Shown: positions 42,874 through 51,426, counted from the stretch's first letter. The stretch is DNA of 57,946 nucleotides from Planctomycetaceae bacterium (GCA_015062085.1 SUVI01000005.1:1-57946), one strand, 5' to 3'. A program made the numbers and translations. The notes: generated by a model not told the origin, from the letters alone.

Positions 42874-44298
42874 ATGAAAGAACATTCCTGGCTATTTACG
42901 AAAAAAAGAGGGGAGCATCGAACCGATTCCCAGCGGGTCGGTTTGGCGGCGGAACTTGCATTTTCAGCGGTTTGTATTCTTGCCGGTGCTGCAGGATTGA
43001 TCTGGCTGATGACGTTTTATGTGATTCCGGAGTGGAAGATCCACAGTCAGTACAAAGAGGTCGACTGTACGCTGGTCGCTGTTCGGTGTTTGCCGCGGAC
43101 GATCTTGGGGAATCGGCCTATTTTGCAGGAGACAGTCGAAGATCCTTCGAATTTTGAAAAGGAATACTTTTCTAGGGAAGGCGAGGCGAAAAAGACGGAA
43201 AAAACAGAACTTGTTCCGAATTTAGGGCTTCATTTTCAGGAGATCTATTATCTGCCGGAGATGCAGCTCAAATATTCTGCGGGTGGAGCAGAACGGACGG
43301 TCTGGACCCTTGTTTTCGATTCTGTGACGCGGTTTTCAAAGTTTCCGACAGAGGAAAGTGCGGAAGAATTTCTGAAAAATTGGAAGGTCGGGGAGAGGTA
43401 TGATTGTCTGATCGATCCAGAAGATCCGGATCAGGTTGTTTTCATTCAAGATTGGCAGTGGGAGAATTTTCTTGCGCTGATCGTTCCCGCTTCTCTGGTT
43501 TTTATTGGGGTCGGCATTGGGATCCATGCGCTGACCGCTCCGCGATACAGTGTTTCTAAAGAGAGAAATGCATTTTACGCTGCGTTTCGTCCGCAGGTGG
43601 ATGGGGAATGTTCTTTCGGCGATGAATTTCCCTATGTGCCGGATGTCAGGGAGATCATTGACAGTCCCGGGATCCGGCTTGCGTATCGGCTTCCTATTTT
43701 GGATTCGCCGGCTTGGGTGCTTTTCATTCAGACGCTTGTGGTGCTGCTTTGGGGGATGGGCTGTGTTGGATTCCTCGTCCTTACGGCTCTCAATTTTCGG
43801 GAGAATGGCGCGTGGCTTCTGTTTTGCTATCTCATCGCGTTTCTGGCGGTTGGGGTTTGGCTTGTCGGGCATACGTACGTCCAGTTAAGAAACGCGACGG
43901 CGGTCACGCTTTTGGAGATCGAACCTTTTCCCATCGTTCCGGGAACGCCGGCCCGGCTGTTTCTGTCGCAGAGCGGGAGGCGGCTTCTTTCGTGGATCAA
44001 CGTGATACTGGTCTGTGAAGAGGAAGTTGTTTTTACGCACGGAACGAACACGCGGCGTGAAAAACAAAGGGTCTATCAGCGTTTGATCTTTGGGGATCAC
44101 GGTATTCCTATGACGGATAAAAGTGCTTTTGAGGCGGAATTTTTGCTTGATGTCCCTAGTACGGCAATGCATTCATTCGTTTCAGAACACAATCAGATCT
44201 GCTGGCGTGTGATCGTTCAGGGAAAACTTTCCGGGATCCCGATGTTTGAGCGTTCGTTTCCTATTATCGTTTGCCCGCCGCAGGAGGTGGAAATATGA
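42874..44298 (+). CDS. DUF3592-type membrane protein with arrestin-like C-terminus
   Basis: A 474-residue protein. Hydrophobic segments lie at about 28-50, 195-220, 285-310 and 320-345. Between the first two is a DUF3592-like domain (VDCTLVAVRC, YSAGGAERTVWTLVF, WKVGERYDCLIDPEDPDQVV). The C-terminal 120 residues (FLSQSGRRLLSWINVILVCE, EAEFLLDVPSTAMHSF, CWRVIVQGKLSGIP, FPIIVCPP) look like an arrestin-type beta domain. The latter is inference from pattern. It starts 51 bases after the alpha-CTD gene and its stop overlaps the next start as ATGA, so it is coupled to the smaller arrestin-like protein. Confidence 0.72.
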   Translation: MKEHSWLFTKKRGEHRTDSQRVGLAAELAFSAVCILAGAAGLIWLMTFYVIPEWKIHSQYKEVDCTLVAVRCLPRTILGNRPILQETVEDPSNFEKEYFSREGEAKKTEKTELVPNLGLHFQEIYYLPEMQLKYSAGGAERTVWTLVFDSVTRFSKFPTEESAEEFLKNWKVGERYDCLIDPEDPDQVVFIQDWQWENFLALIVPASLVFIGVGIGIHALTAPRYSVSKERNAFYAAFRPQVDGECSFGDEFPYVPDVREIIDSPGIRLAYRLPILDSPAWVLFIQTLVVLLWGMGCVGFLVLTALNFRENGAWLLFCYLIAFLAVGVWLVGHTYVQLRNATAVTLLEIEPFPIVPGTPARLFLSQSGRRLLSWINVILVCEEEVVFTHGTNTRREKQRVYQRLIFGDHGIPMTDKSAFEAEFLLDVPSTAMHSFVSEHNQICWRVIVQGKLSGIPMFERSFPIIVCPPQEVEI

Positions 44299-44759
44299 TC
44301 TGCTCCATTATTCAGCTTGACCAGCCGCGCCATGATGTTTTTCAGCCTCGTGAGACCCTTTCCGGAACCTTTCGCCTTGTGGATGTAGAGCTTGAAGATG
44401 TGGGGCATCTTGAGTTTTCCGTCGTGTGGTATACGGAGGGAAAGGGGGATGAAGACATTGGCGTGCATTTTTTCGAAACGCTGGATTGGACGAATGGAAT
44501 GCTGGGAGCGGCTGCATCCGGAGAGGACGGCCTTCCTTCGCGAAATTCGGTTTGCCGTGCCTCGGAGACTGCGGATGATGGGGCGTGTTTCCGTTTTTCG
44601 GTTACTCTTCCGGCTTCGCCGCTTTCCTACTACGGCATGATCCTGAAGATCCGTTGGTGCGTTCGGGTGCGCATTTTTTTGAAAAGCGGACGAGTCTTGA
44701 AAAGTGAAAAACACTTTACGATCGGAAAGATCCCGAATGTGCAGGTCGATCTGAATTAA
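44295..44759 (+). CDS. Arrestin-like hypothetical protein
   Basis: A 154-residue protein with alternating strands and no membrane helix. IIQLDQPRHDVFQPRETLSG, LEFSVVWYTEGKGDEDIGV and FSVTLPASPLSYYGMILKIR follow the order expected of arrestin/Vps26/Spo0M-like beta sandwiches, including a Pro-rich loop before the Trp-containing strand (IRWCVRVRIF). No named family is certain. The ATG overlaps the stop of the membrane protein as ATGA. It may form a soluble partner of that protein's C-terminal domain, which has the same pattern. Confidence 0.65.
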   Translation: MICSIIQLDQPRHDVFQPRETLSGTFRLVDVELEDVGHLEFSVVWYTEGKGDEDIGVHFFETLDWTNGMLGAAASGEDGLPSRNSVCRASETADDGACFRFSVTLPASPLSYYGMILKIRWCVRVRIFLKSGRVLKSEKHFTIGKIPNVQVDLN

Positions 44760-44773
44760 AAAGAGGAATGGAA

Positions 44774-45379
44774 ATGCCTTACGAAACAAACCCGTTTTGT
44801 TCACGATGTATCCGTCCTGGGGCGATCCCGTTTTATTTTCCGGAAGGGAGCTCCATTGAAACACTTCTTGATACGCTGGACAAGAATGGGTGGCGCGGGC
44901 AGATCATTGGGCCGCACGGTTCCGGAAAATCCACGCTTTTGGCTGCTCTGCTCCCCAAGATCGAACAGTGTGGCCGACGGATCGTACATCTGGAACTTCA
45001 GGATGGAGTGCGGAGCCTGCCGATTTCTGCCAATGATCTTCAGGCCATGGACGCGAACACGCAGCTGGCGATCGACGGTTACGAGCAGCTTTCCTATTGG
45101 ACTCGCAGAAATTTGAAAAATCGCTCGCTTCATCAGGGATTCGGCGTCGTGATCCTTGGGCATGAGCCGCTTGAGTATCCGGATCTTTACCAGACTTCAT
45201 GTGACCTTTCTGTCGCAAAACTCATCGTGCAGCGGCTTTTGGAGAATTCGATCGTCAGGATCAAGGACACGACCGTGGAAGAGCATTTTGAGCGCCATCA
45301 TGGGAATCTGCGCGAGATGCTTTTTTCCCTTTACGATGTCTACGAAGGTGCCTATCGGACGCTGAATACCAGAAACTGA
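44774..45379 (+). CDS. P-loop ATPase
   Basis: A 201-residue protein. QIIGPHGSGKSTLLAALLPK is a Walker A loop near residues 42-60. QLAIDGYEQLSYWTRRNL carries the Walker B-type strand and acid, and GFGVVILGHEPLEYPDLYQT looks like a sensor strand. The N-terminus has a Cys pair (CSRC) after NPF, reminiscent of ExeA-type or other AAA ATPases. It ends with helices (VQRLLENSIV, HGNLREMLFSLYDVYEG). AGAGG is correctly spaced for the ATG at 44774; the ATG at 44768 is too close. It lies 14 bases after the arrestin-like gene and closes the group. Confidence 0.78.
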   Translation: MPYETNPFCSRCIRPGAIPFYFPEGSSIETLLDTLDKNGWRGQIIGPHGSGKSTLLAALLPKIEQCGRRIVHLELQDGVRSLPISANDLQAMDANTQLAIDGYEQLSYWTRRNLKNRSLHQGFGVVILGHEPLEYPDLYQTSCDLSVAKLIVQRLLENSIVRIKDTTVEEHFERHHGNLREMLFSLYDVYEGAYRTLNTRN

Positions 45380-45448
45380 TCCGCGTGCGCTCTTCCTTTA
45401 CGGTTTAAGGCTGTTTGGGAAAGAAGGTGCGTGAAATGCTGAAATTTA

Positions 45449-45487
45449 CGGAAGCGGAGTCTGCAAAGTCGGCGAGATCCGCTTCCG
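45449..45487. terminator. Hairpin between convergent genes
   Basis: CGGAAGCGGA pairs perfectly with TCCGCTTCCG (loop 19 bases). No T tract follows, so its role as terminator is uncertain. Confidence 0.4.
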
Positions 45488-45523
45488 CTGCGGTTTGCTG
45501 TGAGGGTGTTTTGAGAAGATCCC

Positions 45524-46510
45524 TCAATACATCACGGCCTTGATCTGTTCGATCGCCCTCATGTGGTGGCTAAGAGCTTTTTCTGTCGTTGAATTCCAGG
45601 GGGTCTGAAGGAATCCGCAGAGATGTTCTTTGGAAATGTTCTCCGAGCAGTACTTGACCAGTCGGCCGAAATTGACGTCGTTCGCCCAGTTCGAACCGGT
45701 CGGGACTTGATCGAATCCGGCTTTGTCTAGGTCGTGGAACCGCTGCACGTAGACGCATTTGGCCGGGTCGAATTCCTCGCTGTAGTACCAGTTGCTCTGA
45801 AGCACGTGCTTCGGCATACGCTTGAAAAATTCTTCCTCATGATGCCAGCAGTAATCTGACCAGATCCACGGACGGACATTCTGCGCGTCGACGGTCTTGA
45901 CGAAGAAAAGGAAATCGTGCCACCAGAGTTCTCCCTGACGGATCACGACGTAATCGTAGGTCCTCTGATGTCCGGCGGTCTCTTCATCGTAGCCGAGGTG
46001 GAAGAAACGCGGATGATCGAAGATCTCACAGACTTCCTGGATCAACTCGGCACAGACGGAATAGTATTTCTGCGTGGAGACCATTCTCGAGTAGTCGCCG
46101 AGCCATGTGTCGTGGCACGCCGAAAAATTCAGCTTCGGGATCGGCTCCAGTCCCATGCTGCGCAGTCGGGAGAGTTCCTTTCGGAGTTTTTCGATGCTCC
46201 AGGACCCTTCGATCGCCAGTTCCGGGTGGCTCTGGTATTGGATCCCCTCACCGAGATCGATCAGGACCATATTCAGACCGGCGGCGGCCATTTGGTTCGT
46301 GACTTTCTCCCAAACGGCATCTTCGCAGAGCAGTTTGTCTGTGCACGGCGTGTATGCGCGCGGAGTGTCTCCCCACATATTGTGCCCCAGATTGAGCATG
46401 TTGGCCCAAATCATCTTCCCCTGTTTTTCAGAGGCCTGAACGTAATTGGAAAGTGCTGCCCCGGCAAAGAGTGCGGCAGCGGACTGCAGGAATGTACGGC
46501 GGGTAAACAT
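45524..46510 (-). CDS. Secreted TIM-barrel protein, GH20-like, with Tat-type signal
   Basis: A 328-residue protein. The N-terminus FTRRTFLQSAAALFAGAALS has a twin-arginine signal. The mature part looks like a TIM barrel: AAAGLNMVLIDLGEGIQY, EPIPKLNFSACHDTWLGD, RFFHLGYDEET with an Asp-Glu pair typical of GH20 hexosaminidase-type sites, RPWIWSDYCW, and LCGFLQTPWNSTT. A glycosidase acting on hexosamines is my best guess, but the usual GH20 N-terminal domain is absent. AAGGAG precedes the ATG at 46510. The small VOC gene lies upstream on the same strand. Confidence 0.75.
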   Translation of the reverse strand: MFTRRTFLQSAAALFAGAALSNYVQASEKQGKMIWANMLNLGHNMWGDTPRAYTPCTDKLLCEDAVWEKVTNQMAAAGLNMVLIDLGEGIQYQSHPELAIEGSWSIEKLRKELSRLRSMGLEPIPKLNFSACHDTWLGDYSRMVSTQKYYSVCAELIQEVCEIFDHPRFFHLGYDEETAGHQRTYDYVVIRQGELWWHDFLFFVKTVDAQNVRPWIWSDYCWHHEEEFFKRMPKHVLQSNWYYSEEFDPAKCVYVQRFHDLDKAGFDQVPTGSNWANDVNFGRLVKYCSENISKEHLCGFLQTPWNSTTEKALSHHMRAIEQIKAVMY

Positions 46511-46615
46511 GATTTCTCCTTGAATTGGAATGAGAGGAAAATAAAAAATGAAATGGAAGATCAAGGCAAAAAAGACCTGCCGAAGTCCGGCAGGCCTGTA
46601 TTTTCCGTGATGGGA

Positions 46616-46936
46616 TCAGCTCATCTGGCAGTATTCCGTCACGACGCCGTTTTCGTCGGTAAAGAACGCGATCCGGACGCCGGGTAAGACGTCCATCGGA
46701 GGCCAGAAGCAGACTTTGTTGGCGCATTTGGCGTCAATGTCGTCTACGAGATAGGCAATGTGTCCGCCTTTCGCGACCGGGAGATCCGCCATTGGAGAAT
46801 CCGGTTCAAAGTAAAGATACTCGATCATATTCGGATCCTGCGTCGGGTCGGTGGCCCAGCATTTGATGGAATCGAGATACATCATGCCTTCTTTTTTCTC
46901 GGCGAGCACGGCACCATAGTGTGCGAATTTTTTCAT
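46616..46936 (-). CDS. VOC (glyoxalase-like) superfamily protein
   Basis: A 106-residue protein with a single beta-alpha-beta-beta-beta unit pattern: CWATDPTQDPNMIEYLYFEP, GGHIAYLVDDIDAKC and GVRIAFFTDENGVVTEYCQM. The ending with a Glu in the last strand is typical of VOC metal ligands, and the His of GGHIAYLV is the second. It may bind a small ligand or act as an isomerase or dioxygenase-like enzyme; no substrate is apparent. AAAGGAG precedes the ATG. It shares orientation and a 105-base gap with the GH20-like gene. Confidence 0.72.
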   Translation of the reverse strand: MKKFAHYGAVLAEKKEGMMYLDSIKCWATDPTQDPNMIEYLYFEPDSPMADLPVAKGGHIAYLVDDIDAKCANKVCFWPPMDVLPGVRIAFFTDENGVVTEYCQMS

Positions 46937-47068
46937 GAAAAACTCCTTTCGGGGTTGAAGCGGACTAAAATTCTCATTTCTTTTATTGAAACCGATTTTC
47001 CATTTTTTTTCAAGGAGAGGGGCCCCCTTTTTCTGGAAAATTTTTTCAAAAATGGCAAAAAAGTCCAT

Positions 47069-47098
47069 AAAAAAAGCCTCGCGGGGGTGACACGAGGC
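47069..47098 (-). terminator. Terminator of the tRNA pair
   Basis: GCCTCG pairs with CGAGGC; seven T follow on the minus strand. Confidence 0.8.
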
Positions 47099-47106
47099 AT
47101 AAAGAA

Positions 47107-47180
47107 TGAGCGACACGAGACTTGAACTTGTGACCCCCAGCTTGTCGAGCTGGTGCTCTAACCAACTGAGCTAGTCGCTC
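47107..47180 (-). tRNA. tRNA-Val (GAC), downstream copy
   Basis: Full cloverleaf: acceptor GAGCGAC with GTCGCTC, D arm GCTC/GAGC, anticodon stem CCAGC/GCTGG with loop TCGACAA, five-base variable loop, T loop TTCAAGT. The anticodon is GAC. Discriminator A, no encoded CCA. Position 33 reads C instead of the near-universal U. Identical to the next copy. Confidence 0.93.
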
Positions 47181-47223
47181 AAACTTGAAAGTTTGGCTCC
47201 GACCGAAATCGGAAATCATTAAA

Positions 47224-47297
47224 TGAGCGACACGAGACTTGAACTTGTGACCCCCAGCTTGTCGAGCTGGTGCTCTAACCAACTGAGCTAGTCGCTC
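47224..47297 (-). tRNA. tRNA-Val (GAC), upstream copy
   Basis: Identical in sequence to the copy at 47107-47180 and separated from it by 43 bases. Same anticodon GAC, same C at position 33, no encoded CCA. The two would be transcribed together leftward. Confidence 0.93.
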
Positions 47298-47421
47298 CCA
47301 TAAATGATACGTACATTCTAACTAAAAACAGATTTTTGTCAAGGGGGGAGGGCAGAATTTCTTAAAATTTTTTTATTTTCCTTTTTTTTGAAAAAATTCC
47401 GGGAAAAGACGCAGGTGGGGC

Positions 47422-47450
47422 TTGAAATTTTCGACGATAGAGAATATATT
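47422..47450 (+). promoter_or_regulatory. Sigma70-type promoter of the Gfo/Idh gene
   Basis: TTGAAA at 47422-47427 and TATATT at 47445-47450, spacer 17. Confidence 0.7.
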
Positions 47451-47536
47451 GGAATGAAAGTACATTAGGCCGTCCGTTTGACGGAACCTCCCGATGTCTT
47501 TAGAGTCAGATTTTTGATCAAGGAGTAATGAATAGC

Positions 47537-48733
47537 ATGGAACAGAAAACCATCAATGTCGCGATGATCGGTCAGGGATTCATGGGTAAATCCCACTCGA
47601 ACGCCTGGAGCCAGGTCAACAAATTCTTCAATCCGCCGATCACCCCCGTCCTTCACACGGTCTACGGAATGGAATCGGAAAATCCTGCCGCGTTTGCTCA
47701 GAAATGGGGTTGGGCGAATGCTTCCACGAATTGGGAAGAAACCGTCACGTCTCCCGAGATCGGCCTAGTCGACATCGTGACTCCGAACTTCATGCACGCT
47801 CCGCCCGCGAAAGCCGCCATCCTGGCCGGCAAAAAGTGCGTTACCTGCGAGAAACCGATCTCTGGTTCTCTCGATGATGCGCGTGAAATGGCGGAAGCCG
47901 CGGAAAAATACAACGTGCCGTCCTTCGTGTGGTTTGTCTATCGCCGCTGTCCGGCAGTCGCATATGCGCACCAGATGGTCAAGGCCGGCATGCTGGGTGA
48001 GATCCTCCACATCCGCGCGAGCTATCTTCAGGACTGGGCGGACGAAAACGTCCCGATGACTTGGCGTTTCAAGAAAGAGACCGCCGGTTCCGGTGCGCAC
48101 GGTGACCTGAACGCGCACATCACGGACATGACGCGTTTCGTGGCCGGTATCGAGATCGAAGAGATCTGCGGCGCGATCAACAAAACGTTCATCGAAAAAC
48201 GCCGCAAGCTCACCGGTCTGATCAATCAGACGAACATCATCGGCGGTGCGCAGAGCAGCGATGCGGAATACGACGACGTCACGGTCGACGATGCCGTTCT
48301 GTATCTGGCGAAGTTCAACAACGGCGCTGTTGGAAGTTTCGAAGCTGCCCGTCAGGCGACCGGAAATAAGAACGCGAACTATTTCGAGATCAACGGTACG
48401 AAAGGTTCGCTCAAGTTTGCGTTTGAACGCATGAACGAGCTGCAGTTCTACGATGCCACCCGTCCGTCGGGCGTTCAGGGCTGGACGACGATCCTCTGCA
48501 CGCACGCCGCCGACCATCCGTACGTGAAGAATTGGTGGCCGGATGGACATCTTATCGGTTACGAACATACGTTTGTGAACATTGCAGCCGATGTTCTTTC
48601 CTTCTTGGACGGCAAAGAACCGGAAATTCCGCTTGCCACGTTCCGTGATGCGTACCAGACCCAGCGTATCCTCGAAGCCGCTCTGATCTGCGCGGAAGAG
48701 AAACGTTTCGTCAAACTGGATGAAGTGAAATAA
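47537..48733 (+). CDS. Gfo/Idh/MocA family oxidoreductase
   Basis: A 398-residue NAD(P)-dependent sugar or inositol oxidoreductase. NVAMIGQGFMGKSHSNAW is the dinucleotide-binding loop, VTCEKPISGSLDDAREMAEA the conserved EKP motif with catalytic Lys, and GSGAHGDLNAHITDMTRFVA contains the Asp-x3-His pair of the second domain. The ATG at 47537 is 11 bases after AGGAG; the ATG at 47528 is only two bases after it. A promoter and terminator frame it as a single unit. Planctomycetes carry many such genes, often for sugar breakdown; the substrate is unknown. Confidence 0.92.
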   Translation: MEQKTINVAMIGQGFMGKSHSNAWSQVNKFFNPPITPVLHTVYGMESENPAAFAQKWGWANASTNWEETVTSPEIGLVDIVTPNFMHAPPAKAAILAGKKCVTCEKPISGSLDDAREMAEAAEKYNVPSFVWFVYRRCPAVAYAHQMVKAGMLGEILHIRASYLQDWADENVPMTWRFKKETAGSGAHGDLNAHITDMTRFVAGIEIEEICGAINKTFIEKRRKLTGLINQTNIIGGAQSSDAEYDDVTVDDAVLYLAKFNNGAVGSFEAARQATGNKNANYFEINGTKGSLKFAFERMNELQFYDATRPSGVQGWTTILCTHAADHPYVKNWWPDGHLIGYEHTFVNIAADVLSFLDGKEPEIPLATFRDAYQTQRILEAALICAEEKRFVKLDEVK

Positions 48734-48760
48734 TTACTTCGTCTGAAACGGAAAAGCAGA

Positions 48761-48793
48761 GGGAGACCTTCACTGGGAGGTCTCCCTTTTTTT
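48761..48793 (+). terminator. Terminator of the Gfo/Idh gene
   Basis: GGGAGACC pairs with GGTCTCCC, followed by seven T. Confidence 0.85.
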
Positions 48794-48829
48794 ACGCACG
48801 TTCGGCGAGTTTTACGCACATTCGGCAAG
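48790..48829 (-). repeat. 20-bp duplication over the end of the GT4 gene
   Basis: Two 20-base copies (TTTTACGCACRTTCGGCRAG). The right copy encodes the last residues and stop of the GT4 gene; the left copy lies after the stop and would encode LAERA and another stop. Confidence 0.85.
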
Positions 48830-49969
48830 GAGTTCAAGGAAGAGTTTTTCGTATTTGCTGACCATTTCTGTTTCGGTAAACTCTCTGAAAAAACGTTCCT
48901 GTGCGTTTTGGGAAATGGACGCTGCGAGATTTGGTTCGGTCAAAAGGCGGTTCAGCTGATCTGCGATCTTCCGGGAATCGCCGGAGGGTGCCAGGAGACC
49001 ATTTTTTTCTGTGTCGATGACCTCGGGGATCCCGCCGACGTTCGTCGCTGTGACGGGGACTCCAGATGCGAACGCCTCCAGTATCGTGAGGGGGATCCCT
49101 TCGCTTTTGCTCGTGAGGAGGAAGACGTCCGCGAGCTGCAGGAGGTCCGCGACGTCCGAGCGTTCTCCGAGAAGCCGAACGCTTCCTTCAAGTTGATTTT
49201 CCGCGATGCACCGTTCCAAATCGTTCCGCTCAGGCCCGCCGCCTGCCAGCAGAAGAACTGGTCTGCGAGCGTCTTTTCCTGCCGGCATTTCAAGGAGGAG
49301 TTTCATTGCCCGGATCGCCGCGGGGTGGTCTTTGATGGGATCGAGACGTGCGGTGAAAAGGATCACGCGCTCGTTCGTGAGTCCCAGAGAGGCGCGCAAT
49401 GCTGTTTTTTGCGCATCGGAGAGCCGTTCTTTCGTAAACCTCTGTTCGTCGATACCGTTCAGTACGACTTCGATCCTTGATGCGGGAATGCCTTCATTTT
49501 TGACGAGTGCCTCCGCCACCGACCTGCTCACGGCCGAGATCCTGTCCTGCGTTCCGGAGAGGAGCCGATTGAAGAGTTTGTGCTTCCAATTCGGCAGATC
49601 AGGGAAAAAGCGGCCGTGCTCGGTGAAGAGAATGGGAGGCGCTTTTCGGAAAAGTCCCCGTGCGCCCATAGCGTAAAAATACGGCGTGTACTGATGCGCA
49701 TGAACGATCTGGACGCCATACTTTTTCCAGAGTTTCGCCAGATCCTGCATGCATTGCGTGTCGAACCCGGGTCTGCGTCCCAGAACTTCTACCTGAAATC
49801 CCGCGTCGCGCATTTCCTGCGCACGTACCCCTTCCGCATCGAGGCAGAAGAAAACGAAACGCCATTTTTCGCCGGAAAGCCGCGAGACGAGACGTGAAGC
49901 GAGGATCTCCGCTCCGCCGACACTCAGCGTGTGAAGCAGCTGACAGACCGTCACGGGTGCGTTTTTCAT
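48812..49969 (-). CDS. Glycosyltransferase family 4
   Basis: A 385-residue GT-B fold retaining transferase. LLHTLSVGGAEILASRLVSR is the N-terminal glycine-rich acceptor region, VQIVHAHQYTPYFYAM and PILFTEHGRFFPDL are typical N-domain strands, RIEVVLNGIDEQRF precedes the donor domain, and VFLLTSKSEGIPLTILEAFA is the E-x7-E nucleotide-sugar motif. The ATG overlaps the pyrophosphorylase stop as ATGA, so the enzyme that makes a UDP-sugar and the one that may use it are made together. The stop lies in a 20-bp duplication. The glycan product is unknown. Confidence 0.9.
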   Translation of the reverse strand: MKNAPVTVCQLLHTLSVGGAEILASRLVSRLSGEKWRFVFFCLDAEGVRAQEMRDAGFQVEVLGRRPGFDTQCMQDLAKLWKKYGVQIVHAHQYTPYFYAMGARGLFRKAPPILFTEHGRFFPDLPNWKHKLFNRLLSGTQDRISAVSRSVAEALVKNEGIPASRIEVVLNGIDEQRFTKERLSDAQKTALRASLGLTNERVILFTARLDPIKDHPAAIRAMKLLLEMPAGKDARRPVLLLAGGGPERNDLERCIAENQLEGSVRLLGERSDVADLLQLADVFLLTSKSEGIPLTILEAFASGVPVTATNVGGIPEVIDTEKNGLLAPSGDSRKIADQLNRLLTEPNLAASISQNAQERFFREFTETEMVSKYEKLFLELLAECA

Positions 49970-51381
49970 TTTTGGTGCACTCCTTTTGCATCAAGGTAAA
50001 TGTTTTCGAGATCCCAATGCCCACCCGCGGGCAGTTTTTCCTTCAGCCCGAAAACGTCAAGTGCCAATTCCGGCGCGATCTCAACGCGGGCATTGGGGGG
50101 GAACGTGCCTCCTGCCTGACGGAGCCAGGACGCGTAAAGCTGCGAAAGATGCTCGCGTACTGGAAGGGGATCGTTTTTCAGCGTGGCGAAAACTTCGTTT
50201 CGCTCTTCCGCACAGGCAAAAATCGGCGTTTTCGCAAACGGAAGAACGTCGAAAATGAAGCGTTCGGGCTTGATCCCCCACACTTCACCATCGCGTGCCG
50301 TCGTTTTTTTCAGCGGAAGATGGTAAGGCAGGAACTCCTCGGAGGAATCCATTTGGGCGGCCATTTTTTCCAGAAACGAAAGTTGGATCAGATGGATGCC
50401 GATACTTCCGGCCCAAAATTTCAGTTTCCCGTCCGAGTCGGTCTGCAACGCGGTCTTCTCCGGAAAATCCAGATACTCTACGACCTCCAACGTTTTCTGT
50501 ATTCCGTGCCGTTGAGTAGTGTACCTTTCCGCGAGATTTCCCAGAAGCTCCTTTCCATCCTTTTTTTCCACGACGATGGAGCTCATTTCGCTTTTTTGTT
50601 CGAGATGTGCGCCGAGAAACTGCTCATTGAGGATCGGGACGAGCGGATTATCGACGTGGAACGTATTGATGGTCTCGATCCCGCGCCGGTGCATGTCTTC
50701 CGCAGCCCCGCTTTTTACGAGAGCCTGGATCGATCCTCCGTGTCCATCCGGTCCATGGCAGATGCGTCCCTCGGAATTCCAGAAGAACGCGCCGTTTTTT
50801 GGATCGAGGAAGGGCATTTCCGCCTGCGGGAAGAAGAAAATGTCCGATTCGGGAGTTCCAAACCAGTTCTGCTCACGGAAATACTCGATGGTCGGCAGAT
50901 GCGACGCACGATTCGTCATGATGTAGATCGGGAGCTGGGTGCCGTAATGTCTGCACAAAACCGCGATCTTTTCAAAATGGACTTGAAAAAGCGTTTTTCC
51001 GCTCACTGGCATGATCGGAAACGTTCCTTTGGGAGCCGGACACCCGAGACGCGAACCCATTCCGCCTGCCAGAATGACGACGGCGGCTTTTCCGGCCTGA
51101 ATGTGTTCCTGTGCGGACGCCGACCGGCCAAAAATTTGCGAAGTGTCCAGCCGCAGACAGTTTCTTGACGGCGGGAAAAGTTCTTCGGCCTCCGGTGAGC
51201 CCGTTTTTTTCCTAGTTCCAGCCTGAAATTTTTGAAAAAGACGTCTCAGACTATCCGGTTCCATCTCTTTCAGCTGCTCCGCAGTTTCACGAAGCGTCTC
51301 GTCACTGAGAGCTCTCAGATCTTCGCGCAGGATCCATCCATTCCATTTTTCTAAGATCTGTTTCAGGAACCGTTCTCTCAT
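49966..51381 (-). CDS. UDP-sugar pyrophosphorylase of the eukaryotic UAP/AGX type
   Basis: About 471 residues of the UDPGP family, resembling eukaryotic UDP-N-acetylhexosamine pyrophosphorylase. VVILAGGMGSRLGCPAPKGT (about 102-121) binds UTP, RICHGPDGHGGSIQAL is the uridine and sugar loop, and INTFHVDNPLVPI holds the metal-binding Asp. KPERFIFDVLPFAKTPIFAC follows as in the family. It makes UDP-GlcNAc, UDP-GalNAc or UDP-glucose from the sugar-1-phosphate. The ATG at 51381 has AAGGAA eight bases upstream; an ATG at 51387 is too close to it. It is coupled to the GT4. Confidence 0.88.
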   Translation of the reverse strand: MRERFLKQILEKWNGWILREDLRALSDETLRETAEQLKEMEPDSLRRLFQKFQAGTRKKTGSPEAEELFPPSRNCLRLDTSQIFGRSASAQEHIQAGKAAVVILAGGMGSRLGCPAPKGTFPIMPVSGKTLFQVHFEKIAVLCRHYGTQLPIYIMTNRASHLPTIEYFREQNWFGTPESDIFFFPQAEMPFLDPKNGAFFWNSEGRICHGPDGHGGSIQALVKSGAAEDMHRRGIETINTFHVDNPLVPILNEQFLGAHLEQKSEMSSIVVEKKDGKELLGNLAERYTTQRHGIQKTLEVVEYLDFPEKTALQTDSDGKLKFWAGSIGIHLIQLSFLEKMAAQMDSSEEFLPYHLPLKKTTARDGEVWGIKPERFIFDVLPFAKTPIFACAEERNEVFATLKNDPLPVREHLSQLYASWLRQAGGTFPPNARVEIAPELALDVFGLKEKLPAGGHWDLENIYLDAKGVHQK

Positions 51382-51426
51382 TTTCATTTCCTTTTTGCCG
51401 CTGCCGGAGCCTCCGATGCCGTTTCA

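Noticed and set aside
45437..45541. Small rightward open frame starting MLKFTEAESAKS
   Set aside because: It is largely formed by the hairpin at 45449-45487 and runs into the end of the convergent gene; no ribosome site.
47046..47282. 78-codon open frame with repeated RAPARQAGGHKFKSRVAH
   Set aside because: It is a translation of the two identical tRNA genes, not a protein.
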